NCBI GenBank assembly: GCA_021234155.1 | Contig: JAJEKV010000018.1 | Location: forward strand, 19,009,423 to 19,073,422 | DNA length: 64,000 bases | DNA from: Isoetes taiwanensis | Lineage: Eukaryota > Streptophyta > Lycopodiopsida > Isoetales > Isoetaceae | Reading direction: 5' to 3' | Made by a program: the position numbers and the translations under genes | Shown: positions 1 to 10,769 of the stretch, in pieces | Layout of the letters: each line of letters starts with the position of its first letter | How positions within the stretch are numbered: the first letter of the stretch is position 1 | The notes under the pieces: generated by a model | The model's database searches: none | Told to the model about the DNA's origin: nothing | Seen by the model: the letters and a program-made list of their open reading frames with translations, nothing else

Positions 1-760
1 GCAAGAAAATAAAAAAACAGAATCTATTATGCCATCGTGGCTTCTTTAATTTTTTTTGAAATCCAAAAATTTCGCTCATTTGGAAAATTTCCCCCCTAGA
101 ATCATCATTGAGTGCGAGAAGCCGCTCTTAAAGCTCTATATACTTTGTCTAGTCAAGAGCAATGGAAAGCTTTTAGTTAGGGCTAGAATCTTGCGGTCTT
201 TAATGGAAGATCTACTTATGGCTGGTTTTAGTCAGGTTCCAACAAAACTAAAAGTGATTGCAGCAACAGTAGTTGCAATCTGGGACCAAGTGGGGATTTG
301 TACGACTCGATGAAAGTAAGAATATCTTAACATCAGGAACCAATTGTGTATAATCTGCTACATTTAATCAATAACACGAGCCCAGCCATTGAGGCAAAAC
401 TCTTACAAGTCGTGTTAGAGTCTTCTTCATCACCTATTGAGGTAGGAATTATTGTCAGTCATATCAAAAGTGCAGGTGCCATTCTGGGTCTCATACCGTT
501 TCTGAAAGCTCAATAACATGCACCAAAATTGAAGAACAGCTATTGTGGATCATGCACATTTTAAAGTTGTGATGTAATGCATTTAGAGAAAGCTTTCTAT
601 AAGTCAGAATCAGTCCTAGTAATGGAGCGCGCAAAGGGTTATTTATTTGGTGGCAAGAAAATTGCCATAGCGCAGCAGATTTGCTTCAAGGTATTGTTTT
701 CTCGAAGGTTCAGTCCTGTTTATATGATATCTAGACAAAGCTTCGTTCTTGCACTGCGAC
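1..760. other. No gene recognised
   Basis: AT-rich sequence with only short open frames that lack ATG starts, recognisable domains or convincing splice sites. I see nothing that can be supported here. Confidence 0.5.
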
Positions 761-950
761 TCGCATGAAACCAACAAAGCGCCCGATAGATAGGCTTCTC
801 ATTCATCTCAGCAGATTTCTACAATGGTGGACAGTGGATAGCCGCACACATGCGAACTACCCACGAAAAATAAAGGGAAAATCCAATTATATCATTTGGA
901 CCCCAAAAACAAATACAATGCTAATAGATGAGTGGCTGATGTACCTGCCG

Positions 951-1021
951 AAAGCTTATCACCGGGATTAAAAAACCCCGCCCTTTCGGGTTTTCGAGGA
1001 AAAACCCTAGTGATAAGCCTT
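951..1021. repeat. Imperfect hairpin
   Basis: The 12-base arm at 951-962 pairs with 1010-1021 (11 of 12 positions), and an inner A/C-rich and G/T-rich pair around 970-992 extends the fold. It lies between the two copies of a 25-base repeat (761-786 and 1468-1492), so it is probably part of the same repeat family. Confidence 0.45.
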
Positions 1022-1259
1022 CGCAAGGGGCTTAGACAAACGTAAGGCATAGAATCGCTCCCAAAAACCCCCGCATGGAGAAGTCAAAACGGATGGCGCT
1101 CGCCAACCTGTACCTGCACATCACCAACACAACAAACGAGAAACATACCAGAGAATAGCATCACCCAGTGGGCGGAAAAAAAGCATCACCCAATCGGGTG
1201 GAAAACATGAAAAACATAACTTGTACAAAATATAATAAACAAAGAAAGGGGAGGGTGGG

Positions 1260-1452
1260 TTCAAAGAGAATAAGGTATGCTGGCGAGAAGAGGAAGCGCC
1301 GATGAAACGTCGATGAAGAATTCCGCAATAAGTAGCAAACGCCCAACCGGAAGAACGGCCCAAAACGCATGCGATGCATGCATGCGACGCATGCAATGCA
1401 TGCATGCTCGTCTTGAGCAAGAATGCCGATTCGCTACGCGAATCGACGACAT
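1260..1452 (+). repeat. 193-bp direct repeat, copy 1
   Basis: This block recurs almost unchanged at 1625-1817. It contains a run of overlapping GCATGC/ATGCATGC palindromes (about 1367-1408) and ends in a hairpin (GATTCGC, loop TAC, GCGAATC). In this copy only, flanking CAAGAATG and CATTCTTG form an additional outer stem. A 25-base motif just beyond the copy (1468-1492) also occurs at 761-786. The family is not recognised; it could be the terminal part of a non-autonomous mobile element. Confidence 0.75.
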
Positions 1453-1624
1453 TCTTGCATCGCCTCGCGCATGAAACCAACAAAGCGCCCGAATACCAAA
1501 GGACTTCCTTAACAAACTAGGATCGAGGATGAAGGTCACGGGATGAAGGCTAAAGGCGGAAAGGACAGCAGGAAAGCAACGCCAAATTGGCCAAACCAGG
1601 CAGGAAGAAGCCCCCCCCGCTCAA

Positions 1625-1817
1625 TTCAAAGAGAATAAGGTACTGCTGAGAGAAGAGGAAGCGCCGATGAAACGTCGATGAAGAATTCCGCAATAAGTAG
1701 CAAACGCCCAACCGGAAGAACGGCCCAAAACGCATGCGATGCATGCATGCGACGCATGCAATGCATGCATGCTCGTCTTGAGCAAGAATGCCGATTCGCT
1801 ACGCGAATCGACGACAT
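1625..1817 (+). repeat. 193-bp direct repeat, copy 2
   Basis: Second copy of the unit at 1260-1452, the same length, with a few differences near its left edge. The inner hairpin is kept but the outer stem is lost because the sequence after GACGACAT differs. The abrupt divergence at both edges indicates a discrete duplicated unit. Confidence 0.75.
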
Positions 1818-2149
1818 CATTGGATTTATCAAACTAATTCCTAAATAGATTCAAGCCAATGTCTTAAATAGCCCTTATGATTCGTCCTTCTTTTTGCATT
1901 CTTTTGCAAATAAATCCCATTGCTTCAAATATGGGTTTCAAGCAGATCCAAGCAAATGAAAGCTTATTCAACAATTCAAGTCGATTCAAGACTTTCTAGT
2001 GTTTAGTAGGTGATTACATATTAATTAATTTGAAGATGAGCTAATCGAGTTTTAAGGCTCTATTCAAAGCATTGAATTTATATGGATAATTTACAGGAGG
2101 TCAGTTTCGAAAGGCTAATGATTTGTATCTTGATACTGATTCAAAAGTT

Positions 2150-3371
2150 CCGCTAATATTAAATGCATAGCCCTTTTTAAACAGTAAAATTTGATAGATA
2201 TTCTAAACTTCAAAGCAAAACAAATACTAGCACATACACACGCACATCAAAAACTTAGTCCAATCACTACAAAACATTGTATGCGTCGAACATATACTAG
2301 TTGTGTACTTTTAGGAGATGCGTCCTCTGATGTTTTAGGTGGTTCTAAATTCCCATCCAATGGTCCGAGCCAATTGGTTGGATGCCTCACACAAATATGC
2401 ACTGAAACAACAGGGAGGTTTGTTTTTTGTTCTTCTTCTTTACTTTTTTTTTTTTTTTTTTTTTTTTTGGGGGTAATATCAATGGTGTTTTAATGGATAT
2501 TATGTATTGCTATATAAAAAGTTTTCGCACTTCGGCCCTTTAAGCCTGGCCTTTACTGGAAGGGCCACTTTGAGCGCTTTTGGTCGCTGGGTGTAGTGAA
2601 GGGTGGCGCCGGGAGGTCTGCGATGATGGGTGGCGCTCGAAGCTTCGCGATGCACCTCCCCACCGACTTCCCCGAAGCGTTTTCTCTGGCGCCGCCTTCC
2701 ACGGGCGCTGGGCGGGTGCTTCGGCCTATTGGATGCGCTGTTTTCAACTTCGGCCCGGTGCCCTCGGCCACCGCCTTTCTCTGAGTAGCTGCTGTGGGTT
2801 TAGGAATTGACCTGTTTCTGGTGGCAGCTCTTATGGTCTAGTGGTTTGATCGAGCTGCTTCAGTAGGTCAGCACCTGGATCTTTGCATCAGCATCTATTT
2901 GCCCTGGTTTTAGCGTGAAGATGGAGATTTAGCGCGTGCGTAAGTTTGCACCAGTCCTCAGCATACAGCTGTGAAGAGGTTACGGTTTGGAGGTGTTTGA
3001 TGAAGTTCTGTTTGTTGGAGGTATGCTTGTTGCTTCTTACAATAGCATGGGTTTTTGGATATGTAGTCATCCTGGCAACAGTTTTTTCCCAGGTGGTTTT
3101 TAATCTGGGCCGTGGTGATTATGTTTTATTTTGTTTGTAAGGGCTTCGGTCCATGTTCTGGTTAGGGACTTCGGTCCCGTCTTGTACTTGTGGTCCCATA
3201 GCCCGATTGGGCTCCGTGGACGTTAAAAGTCTCTTCCTTCTTCCTTCCTTTAAGAATGACAACCCCCGCGAGACAAAGTGTTTATGCGCTGATATTTGTT
3301 TTGCTTTGAAATTTAGAATATCTGGCAGGCTATGCATTTTTGAAGTGGTTATGCATTTAATGTTAGCAGAC
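2150..3371. mobile_element. MULE-like unit with long inverted repeats
   Basis: Sequence at 2150-2235 is inverted at about 3280-3371. Two well-matched blocks are separated by 29 bases on both sides: one with GCTAATATTAAATGCAT, one with ATTCTAAACTTCAAAGC. Long imperfect terminal inverted repeats around about 1 kb of unrelated sequence are typical of Mutator-like elements. The interior includes a T-tract (about 2447-2468) and a GC-rich segment (about 2530-2800) unlike the AT-rich flanks, which could be captured host sequence. No transposase is visible and I could not find the 9-bp target duplication, so the family assignment is tentative. Confidence 0.45.
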
Positions 3372-3599
3372 TTCTTCACATATTATCAAGGTAGAGACAC
3401 ATTGACCTTTAGCATTTTAAACTACAAAACATGTTTCACCTTCAGTGGTCTTGCAATGGCCAATTACCTCAATATGCATTGTAATAGACCCATGGGAGAC
3501 TGCTTATTTCTTCCATTTGTATTCTATGAGACCTGGTCCCCATGCTTCACATTCGTACAACTGTGTTGATGCTACTAGGGCGTTGAATAGGTATGCTTT

Positions 3600-3785
3600 G
3601 ATCTACCAGTCTATGATCATACTTCTATTGCAGTAATCCTTCACAATATAATAGTTGCCTACAACTATTTGAAATCTGTCGTTTGCCCCTTTGGACCACT
3701 TACCCACCCCATGCATATCGTACCCTAAATATCTGTATTTTGTGACTTCTTTCAGTGCCTCCCCTTTATATGTGAACGATTGTTG
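3600..3785 (-). pseudogene. LINE reverse transcriptase fragment
   Basis: A short frame reads YKGEALKEVTKYRYLGYDMH and continues to about 3603. This matches the part of plant non-LTR reverse transcriptases downstream of the catalytic motif, where a hydrophobic 'V.KYRYLG' block is conserved. There is no catalytic YADD and no start. It abuts a gag-like fragment on the same strand and a zf-RVT-like fragment on the other, so the area is a patchwork of retroelement debris. Confidence 0.5.
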
Positions 3786-3789
3786 GTAA

Positions 3790-4010
3790 TTTGTTGGTAA
3801 TTTACCGTAGAGCCATAATGTTCCAAAAAGGCGTCTTTTATTTGTGTCCAATTATTAATGTTTGCCATGAGCCATTCATGTGGCATACCATGAAGGATGG
3901 TTGAAAAGATAAAAAGCTTGATATGAGGTTCCTAGTGCTCGTTTAACAAGGAAACAACTTCAAATTCTTCGACATGTGGATCTGCACTTTGGTCAATAGA
4001 GGGATTCCCT
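3790..4010 (-). pseudogene. LTR-retrotransposon gag fragment
   Basis: The minus strand reads DPHVEEFEVVSLL, one stop, then HIKLFIFSTILHGMPHEWL and WTQIKDAFLEHYGS. This has the spacing of the plant Ty3/gypsy gag core: a hydrophobic helix, a WL pair, then W....F..+Y. There is no start or zinc knuckle. It joins LINE-like sequence near 3785 without an obvious boundary. The assignment rests on pattern only. Confidence 0.4.
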
Positions 4011-4059
4011 CATATCAATGTGCTTATCCACAGATTTGATTCTCGAGTGTTAGCATTCT

Positions 4060-4386
4060 GCCCACTGTGAAAGAAAAGGAGACTAGTGAGCATTGTTTCT
4101 TTTTGTGTAACCGCCTCCAGCTGGTTTGGCCTTGGCCGCTTTCTCTTTTTCATGTGACATTGACAAGTCAGCAAGTGCTCTTGCCCATTTATTTGGATAC
4201 TTGGAATAAGCTGCGAAGCCAAGGCTTTCACTTAGCGTCAATATGGTTGTTGTGGTCTATCTGGAAGCATAGAAGATTATGTGTTTTTAAAGGATTGGAT
4301 ATTCCTACGACTGATGTCCAAAACGTTCAAGATAGAATTGCTAAGGCCTACCATTGTTCTTCGCTTGCTCCTGTCAAGCGACATTG
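4060..4386 (+). pseudogene. LINE C-terminal zf-RVT-like fragment
   Basis: The frame reads ETSEHCFFLCNRLQLVW, then WLLWSIWKHRRLCVFKG. The spaced H, C, VW and WxxWKxRR...F residues are those of the zinc-binding region (zf-RVT) that follows the reverse transcriptase in plant LINEs. The frame is open to a stop at 4387. It lies on the opposite strand to the RT scrap at 3600-3785, so the two do not belong to one intact copy. Confidence 0.5.
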
Positions 4387-4389
4387 ATC

Positions 4390-5120
4390 ATTGAGATTTA
4401 TTTGAGTGTGTTATCTTATGCATAGGCTGGTGATCCTACTCATTGGGTCACGATTTTCCTCTAAGATTTTAATCTCGCCTGCAGTTGTATCTCTTTTGAC
4501 TTGGACTTCTAATAATGTCTGACATCCTTTAAAGAAAGGGAAGAGAGAGAGACAATGGGATTCCCTTTGACTGCGCCATAGACTGAATAAGAAAGCTTGA
4601 GATTGAGATTTTGTCGCGCATCACAATCTCTTTGATTATATCCATCAACAACCTCTCCATTCGCTAGTGTAGGTTGGCACCCAATACGATATGCTGGCAT
4701 CAGAATATCGATTTGGAGAAGAGGGTTGTGACATGTAATGGAATGGGATGAATGAAGCCTTTGCATAAAACAGGATTGCATTTAAAACGGGAGCAAGTCA
4801 TTGAAACGGGAGCAAAAGGAATATTCCTTGTTTTCTGCAAAAAAATGGCTAAAATGAGGTGAAAAAAAATGGGCATAAAAGTGTATTTTGACCCCCCCAA
4901 AATCACTAATTTTTTTCTCCAAATAGAGAATTGACCATGTCAAAGTGACACTTTTTTTAGCAATTATAATTTGCCTGAATTATCTTTTTGGAGCAAACCT
5001 CTGATTTAAGAGAACATAAATTTTAACCGAAAATCGAAGTGAAGTTTACAACTGAAATAGTAGTATTTTCAAAATTGAAGATAAAATCTTCATATTTACA
5101 TTCAAAATTTACTTCTTTTT
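4390..5120. other. No gene recognised
   Basis: AT-rich sequence with no supportable gene or repeat. A short GA-rich run near 4540 is the only compositional feature. Confidence 0.5.
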
Positions 5121-5129
5121 TCCTAAGAC

Positions 5130-5760
5130 TCAGTTATGTGCAAAAGTATGAGGAGTGATAAGAGAGGGATCCAAGACATCTTCATGCTCGTTTATGCCAT
5201 CTACGTCAGTTTCACTTCTTTCACTCTCACTTGAGGAAGTGCTTGAGTTATCTTCCTTGTCACTATCAACAGAGGGTGAAGCATTCCCAACCTCTTTTTC
5301 ATCTTCTTCTTCGTAGTTACAAGCCTTCTTAAGCAAGTTGATTGTTCTCTGGCGTAAACGATTGTCTGATTTCAATTTGAAATCATAACACAGAATACTT
5401 ACTTGTCGTAAGTCTAGCTTATCCCTACATCCAACTTTCTTGGCCTTTTTGCCCTTTCATTGACTTCTCATTTCTAGCTCATACCTACCTTCAAAAGCAT
5501 TTTCTGAACGTGTAGCAAGCCAATGAATCTTAAGTTTAGTCACCAGGCCTTCCTCTTTGATTGTGTCAAGTACTTTGGCTATCCAAAAAGGTCTCTCCAG
5601 TTGTTGCCATTTCAAAGCAAATTCATGAGTTGGAACTTTGACACACTACCCATGGGCCAATTTATAAGCATATAGCGCCTTGGCATATCTGTTTTCATGA
5701 GGACATTGTTCTTGAATTTGAGCTTTTGCCATACAACGTTTTTGTCCCCCCTCGCATTAT
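5130..5760 (-). pseudogene. Broken unrecognised plant gene or TE ORF
   Basis: One reading frame runs about 200 codons from near 5760 to a stop at 5130 and is broken by only two stops (about 5651 and 5459). It reads ENRYAKALYAYKLAHG, then RPFWIAKVLDTIKEEG and TKLKIHWLATRSENAF, then a Ser/Asp/Glu-rich tail. The Trp/aromatic pattern is coherent, so this was a real protein, and the 'PFWIAKVL...IHWL' pattern is vaguely reminiscent of BAH- or chromo-like chromatin folds in plant repeat proteins. I do not recognise the family. No start codon or intron can be assigned. Confidence 0.45.
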
Positions 5761-5764
5761 GGGA

Positions 5765-6345
5765 GACTACCACGGGAGCACACACCTCAGCTTCTTCATT
5801 TCCTACAAATGCTTATTCTTCTACAGAAATATTTTCACAAAACACCTTTGTAATCTAAGAGTTAGAGTTATCCAAGATTCTAGCAATACATAAGGTTCCA
5901 TCCAAATTCATACTAGGCCAATGATGTAATATACATCAAAACTTTACACTTCATCAATATGTGATGCATTGTAGAAGCCTCTAGCAAACTTAATCCGACA
6001 CTATGTATGGGTTGCGTGATGGCTTCAAATGTAGACTTTTAGCTTGACTAGATTTTAGAATAAACATTTCTAAACTACAGTAGTAGCTGTTTTAGCCTAG
6101 AGCAGGGTGATTGAGCTTGGTCTCAAAAATTCAGGTGAAGCATTGTAAATCTTGGCCAGCGACGTGCTTAAAACCATGGCATATTCATGGCATATTGAAG
6201 CGTATCCACTATGTATAGTCGAAAAAAATACACCCGTTTTTGTTGAGTTTTTCATGTGGTTCAAACAGGACATCGGCTAACATTTACGAAACAACCTTTC
6301 ACCTTGAAAAAACCATACTTAAAATATCCTTCATGTGTAGTATAC
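5765..6345. other. Upstream region of the PPR gene
   Basis: No gene recognised. This stretch should include the promoter and 5' leader of the PPR gene, but I see no convincing TATA box at a defined distance. The PPR frame is open back to a GTG at 6256, which is not a plausible start. Confidence 0.4.
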
Positions 6346-8400
6346 ATGAATGCGCCTAGGTTTTTCCATGCTCGCCGTTTATTCCTGCCCTTGTTGCTGA
6401 AGTACCATCACAGTTTACCGTCTTCTAAATACCAAGCACCTTCTTTTACAACCTTCTGTGCTATTAGATATGGTAATCCTGTCGTTCTTTCAAACCACAA
6501 CACTGACTTGTGTGCAAAGTGGGAGTACGAGCAGCCAGCAAATCGTAGCCTCAATGACTTCCTTGTGCAGGTAGATTTCATTAATAAAATTTGTCACGTT
6601 TTGCAAAATAAAGACTGGGACCACAAGGTCAAAACAGCATTGAGAGTTCTTGATGTCCCTTGGGATAATTTCATCATTGTTGATGTTCTCAAATCATTTA
6701 CAAAAGCTTCTGTGGCTTGGGAGTTTTTTAAGTGGGTAGAAGATGCTGATGGTTTTGATCATGATTCATGCACATATAATTCTATGTTACAATTATTTGG
6801 CCAAAGTGGTGACATAGAGGGTATTGAAAGAGTGCTTTGTAGGATCGAACAGGCAGGGTGCATGTTAGATTCTGTATTGGTTACAACACTTCTGTATTGG
6901 TATGACAAGTTTAATTGCATTTCTAAGGCTATGGAGCTTTGGAAGCATTTAGAGAGTATGGAATTTAAGCCCAATGCAACAGCATACACTGGGATGCTCT
7001 CTCTTTTCGCAAATCACAAGCAGTACAAGGATGTGTCAAAACTTTATGCCCAGATGGTGGCAAATGGTATTAAACCAAATGAAGAGACTTACCATGTACT
7101 TATAAATTGCCTTGTGTGCCAGGACAAGTTGGACGTGGCATTTTTAATTTGTGAGCAGATGCCATTTCTCAAAGTTCTTCCAAGATTTATGACCTATAAG
7201 GTACTTTTAACTGCTTCTATATTGGCTGGTAACGTAGCCATGGCAAAGGTTGTACATCAAAGGTTGCGCAATTCTGGTTTTGTACTTACTATAAGTTTGC
7301 ATCAAGAAATAGAAAAATGCATACATGAATATGGTGATCAACTTCTCAAGGAGCAGTGGTGTTTCAGCAGTGAGCACCCTGAACCTGCACCAATATTTGA
7401 TTATGTTAACGAGGATGCACTTGATAACCCCACAGATTATCAAGCGGAATTGGGGCTCTCCGATGAAGTGGCCCATAAGTCTGTCATATATTGTGGTAAT
7501 GATCCCGCCCCTTTTGACATCTCTTTGTTAGCCAGAGTGCTATTAGCATGGGGTCCTGATATAGAAGAGGCAATTGCTGCTTATAAAATAAAATGGGATT
7601 GCCATAAGGTATCCCAAATGCTAGGCTACATAAAGCACTGGAGTGTTGCATGGAGTTTTTTTAATTGGGTAAGGGATCAAGATGGTTATAAACATAATAG
7701 TTTTACTTATGCTAAAATGGCCTCAATTTTGACAAAGTATCGGAAGATTGAGGTGCTAGAAAAACTACTTGGACAAGTATATAAAGCTGATAATACATGC
7801 CACGATGTTGTTGTGTTTAATGCATTTTTCTCAGCATACTCCAGGGCGGTGTTGAAGGGTCGTTGTATGCATTTGATTTATTGGATGCAGGAGCAGCAAA
7901 TACAACCTAACAGCAGAACTTTTGCTTGTCTAATAGTTTTCTACTGTAAAGTCTGTCATTTGCATGAAAAGGCAATGGAAGTATACACGGATATGATTGA
8001 AAGAGGTTACCTTCCCGATGTCCACACATACACTGTGCTTATTGAATGCCTTGCCCATGCAGGAGAGATGACAAAAGCATTGGGCATTCTGCATAAAATG
8101 CCCAAGTATGGTTGTTACCCCAATGCTGTCACATATACTGTGCTCATTGATGCTTGTATAAAGAAAAATAAAATTGCAGAAGCCATGGCTCTTTATAATA
8201 AAATGCAGGAACGCAATGTAGAGCCAACAGCTGTGACTTATTCTTTGTTACTGAAAGGGCTAGTACTAGCTGGAAAGAGTGCTGATACTAATGAAGTTTT
8301 GAAGGCAAGAAATTCCTCAGAATATGCAAAATGTGGAAGCCCTCAATCATACTTTGAAAGGGTGGTTCAGGATTTGTTCTTGGAAAACGTGGTTGCCTAA
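6346..8400 (+). CDS. P-class pentatricopeptide-repeat protein
   Basis: An intronless frame of 684 codons from the first in-frame ATG (6346) to TAA at 8398-8400. The N-terminus (MNAPRFFHARRLFLPLLL) is rich in Arg and hydroxylated or hydrophobic residues with no acids, as in mitochondrial or plastid transit peptides. At least eight PPR-like 35-residue helix pairs are visible, for example TAYTGMLSLFANHKQYKDVS and TYTVLIECLAHAGEMTKALG, with the typical 'G..P(N/D)..TYT.LI' junctions. The protein is built as two similar modules: each opens with an AW(E/S)FF(K/N)WV block near residues 125 and 435, joined by an acidic linker. No E, DYW or SMR domain follows the last repeat, so it is P-class. The family binds organellar RNA to stabilise, splice or process transcripts; the target is unknown. 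The frame is intact and the gene looks functional. Confidence 0.9.
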   Translation: MNAPRFFHARRLFLPLLLKYHHSLPSSKYQAPSFTTFCAIRYGNPVVLSNHNTDLCAKWEYEQPANRSLNDFLVQVDFINKICHVLQNKDWDHKVKTALRVLDVPWDNFIIVDVLKSFTKASVAWEFFKWVEDADGFDHDSCTYNSMLQLFGQSGDIEGIERVLCRIEQAGCMLDSVLVTTLLYWYDKFNCISKAMELWKHLESMEFKPNATAYTGMLSLFANHKQYKDVSKLYAQMVANGIKPNEETYHVLINCLVCQDKLDVAFLICEQMPFLKVLPRFMTYKVLLTASILAGNVAMAKVVHQRLRNSGFVLTISLHQEIEKCIHEYGDQLLKEQWCFSSEHPEPAPIFDYVNEDALDNPTDYQAELGLSDEVAHKSVIYCGNDPAPFDISLLARVLLAWGPDIEEAIAAYKIKWDCHKVSQMLGYIKHWSVAWSFFNWVRDQDGYKHNSFTYAKMASILTKYRKIEVLEKLLGQVYKADNTCHDVVVFNAFFSAYSRAVLKGRCMHLIYWMQEQQIQPNSRTFACLIVFYCKVCHLHEKAMEVYTDMIERGYLPDVHTYTVLIECLAHAGEMTKALGILHKMPKYGCYPNAVTYTVLIDACIKKNKIAEAMALYNKMQERNVEPTAVTYSLLLKGLVLAGKSADTNEVLKARNSSEYAKCGSPQSYFERVVQDLFLENVVA

Positions 8401-9600
8401 GGTTCAGCTGTTCATCGTAAGCAAATCTAATTGGACTTTTTGCATATTCCACATACACCTTAGAATGATGCAAATGTCTTCAAAAAGTTCCGAAGCGTTT
8501 TAGCAATATTATCCTGACAAGATTATGCCCCATCTTATAGGAGTCTCGGTATCCTAAATTATGTCAAGGCAAGTTCCAAGAAGCTTATGAAACGAGGATA
8601 GAATGGGTGCCTAGCTTCTTATCAATCGGCATATATACAAATTTACTGATCCATTGGAAGTAATGTTAGTAATCAATGTGACTTCAAAGAGGTAGACCAA
8701 AAGGAACGTTTTACTGTTGGTGTTAAAGGATTGTATTTGCATATGCATTTTGCTCCTTTTCTGGTATTGAGTGGGCAGAGCAGAAGTGCCTTTTTCTTGT
8801 AAGAAATGGGGAAGGATTATATGAGAGCGTATGAGATTCTTACAGAGCACTAGAGCACTGATGAGGGATCACATGCGCTTGCTCCTCTTTCGGTTTGTAC
8901 CAATAGTTATGAAACCACTGGTAATGGGAACATGGCATGTTACACTAGTAAGACACATGCAAATCAGTTGAAGGAAAACTAAAAAGGATTCAGACGGAGG
9001 GCCCTGCTCATGGCGAGATGGTCGCCATGGGAGGGGAAAGTCCCCATATGTATACGGCCGGGGGTCGTATATATTCAGGGAGCGTCACAATAATCACTAC
9101 AGCGATTTTGGTGAGCAAAACTTAAGCATTTTTGTGCCCTTTTTGTACCTATCTAAATTGCCTTGGGCAAACTGAGGTCTTCTACCACCCTCCTAGTGCT
9201 CATCGAAATCGCCATGGCGATTAAGGAGAGCCCAAGAATAAAGAGAGAGATGAATCCAGCTCCACTTGCAATCTGTGTCTCTTATGCTTTCGATATTCCC
9301 CTTTGTTGCGGCATCCTCTCATCCACCTGATCCGCTCATCTTCCTGGTCTAAAGGAGAACTCAGCTTGCATATGCTCAAGCCGGCACGCAGAAACGAGTT
9401 CAATGCTCGAAGCCTGCCTACCAAAATGATTCAAAACGTGATATCAACCCAAATTTTTAATTGTCCCGCCCACTTTGGGACAAAAATAATTAAAATTGTG
9501 TACTTTTGGCTTGTGGTTGGACGGGACAAATTCAAATTAAAGTTAAGTACTTTTGGCTTGTGGTGGGCCTGAAGAGGTGCATTCAAATTTCTCAGGCCTC
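8401..9600. other. No gene recognised
   Basis: This includes the probable 3' UTR of the PPR gene. Short frames here have no domain support. Around 9470-9570 the phrase TACTTTTGGCTTGTGGT recurs at about 60-base spacing, a small local duplication next to the repeat family that starts near 9637. Confidence 0.45.
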
Positions 9601-9636
9601 TTTTCTCCAAGTAATTAATTCATGCTTTTGAGACAT

Positions 9637-10220
9637 GGCTGAGAAGCTGCAGTTGAGAGAAGCAAGGGGAACTGATGGAATGGAGTTTGGATTTGTCCTC
9701 CTCCAGATGTGGCAATTAGAAGTCGTGGGATGCTTTTGCAGTAGCAAGACATTCATCAATTTGTAATTAATGCATAGTACGAAATTAAATTCTAAATTTT
9801 TGTCAACTGGCTTCATATGTCATCACCAGCATACAAGCCAATTTTTTGAATTTTCGGACAAGGTTTAGATCAAAGAGTTAGCATTAGAACAGTCCGGTGG
9901 GCAGCCAAGCTGGCACCCTTCCCCAAGTCAAACAAGGCCAAGACCTTGCACAACCACCTCACCAGAGGGGAGAGTTCAGACCCCAGGATTCGGGCCCCAA
10001 GAAAGTTCCCGAGGCAACCTTTCTTGGCAGTGCCCCCCCCTCCCCCCCCGGGGGATCGTACGCTAATGACCACCCTCTCGAAGCTCGGTTCCCTATCCAA
10101 TCGTGGAATCCTCTGTTCAAGGGCCCTGCTTTGAGCAGGTCCAAAAAAATCCAAGATCGATCCCGGGAAACTTATCAAACCGCAAAGCGTCCTGCGGGCG
10201 AACTTGTAGAAACCGAATTG
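9637..10220 (+). repeat. Dispersed repeat family, copy 1
   Basis: A unit of about 0.55-0.58 kb. It starts near AAGCAAGGGGAACTGATGG and runs through a conserved AT-rich stretch (TAATTAATGCATAG) into a GC-rich second half with GAGCAGGTCCAAAAAAATCC. It recurs in direct orientation at 10770-11322 and, inverted, at 63735-64000. This copy contains a C-tract and G-tract (about 10031-10051). There is no coding potential. It could be an LTR, a TRIM or a non-autonomous element; ends and target duplications are not clear. Confidence 0.7.
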
Positions 10221-10399
10221 TTTTGTTGTTCGGGCACTGTGGAAGCCCTCGAATGGCAATTCAACTTCACCAAATCATCTGGAATGATGAAATTACCCTA
10301 GGGGGACAAGTTACACAATCAGTTTTATAAAAAAGGAAACACTTATGCCTACGCGGCAGTATTCAGCATCCACCTCCTAGGCCAATTGACTACGAGTGT

Positions 10400-10760
10400 G
10401 CTAGACATGAGCTACTTTGGCGCTTTTTGGAGAAAGGCTAGTCTTCTGGGCACGAAACTTGGTCTCTAGAGCAATGTCGATGTTCTGAGGCCATTGGCGT
10501 AGCCAAATCACAGTTCTGGAGAGGGGAAGTTGCCCGTCCTTCGCCAGGGCCTTCGGGAGAGGACTTTTGGGGTAAGCTACGTCTGGGGGGTTTTTAGGGT
10601 CCGTGGCCGTAATGTCAACATCCCCTTCGCCAAGACACATGCCGCAAGGTCCCGGGTCGAATCGACAAGGATAGGACCTCCAAAACGTAAATCCTGTGAG
10701 TTGCCAGGTTCTTGAATGGTTTCCATTTTGCGGGCTGAGATTTGGTCTTTTGCACTTGGA
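10400..10760. other. Segment between the two repeat copies
   Basis: GC-richer than its surroundings, with several short open frames and a CGGGTCGAATCG phrase resembling a Pol III B-box. I see no gene. If the flanking copies are LTRs, this would be the interior of a very short TRIM-like element. Confidence 0.3.
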
Positions 10761-10769
10761 ATGTGGCCA

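Noticed and set aside
6256-6345. Extending the PPR protein to a GTG at 6256
   Set aside because: Plant nuclear genes start at ATG. The first in-frame ATG at 6346 gives a proper transit-peptide-like N-terminus.
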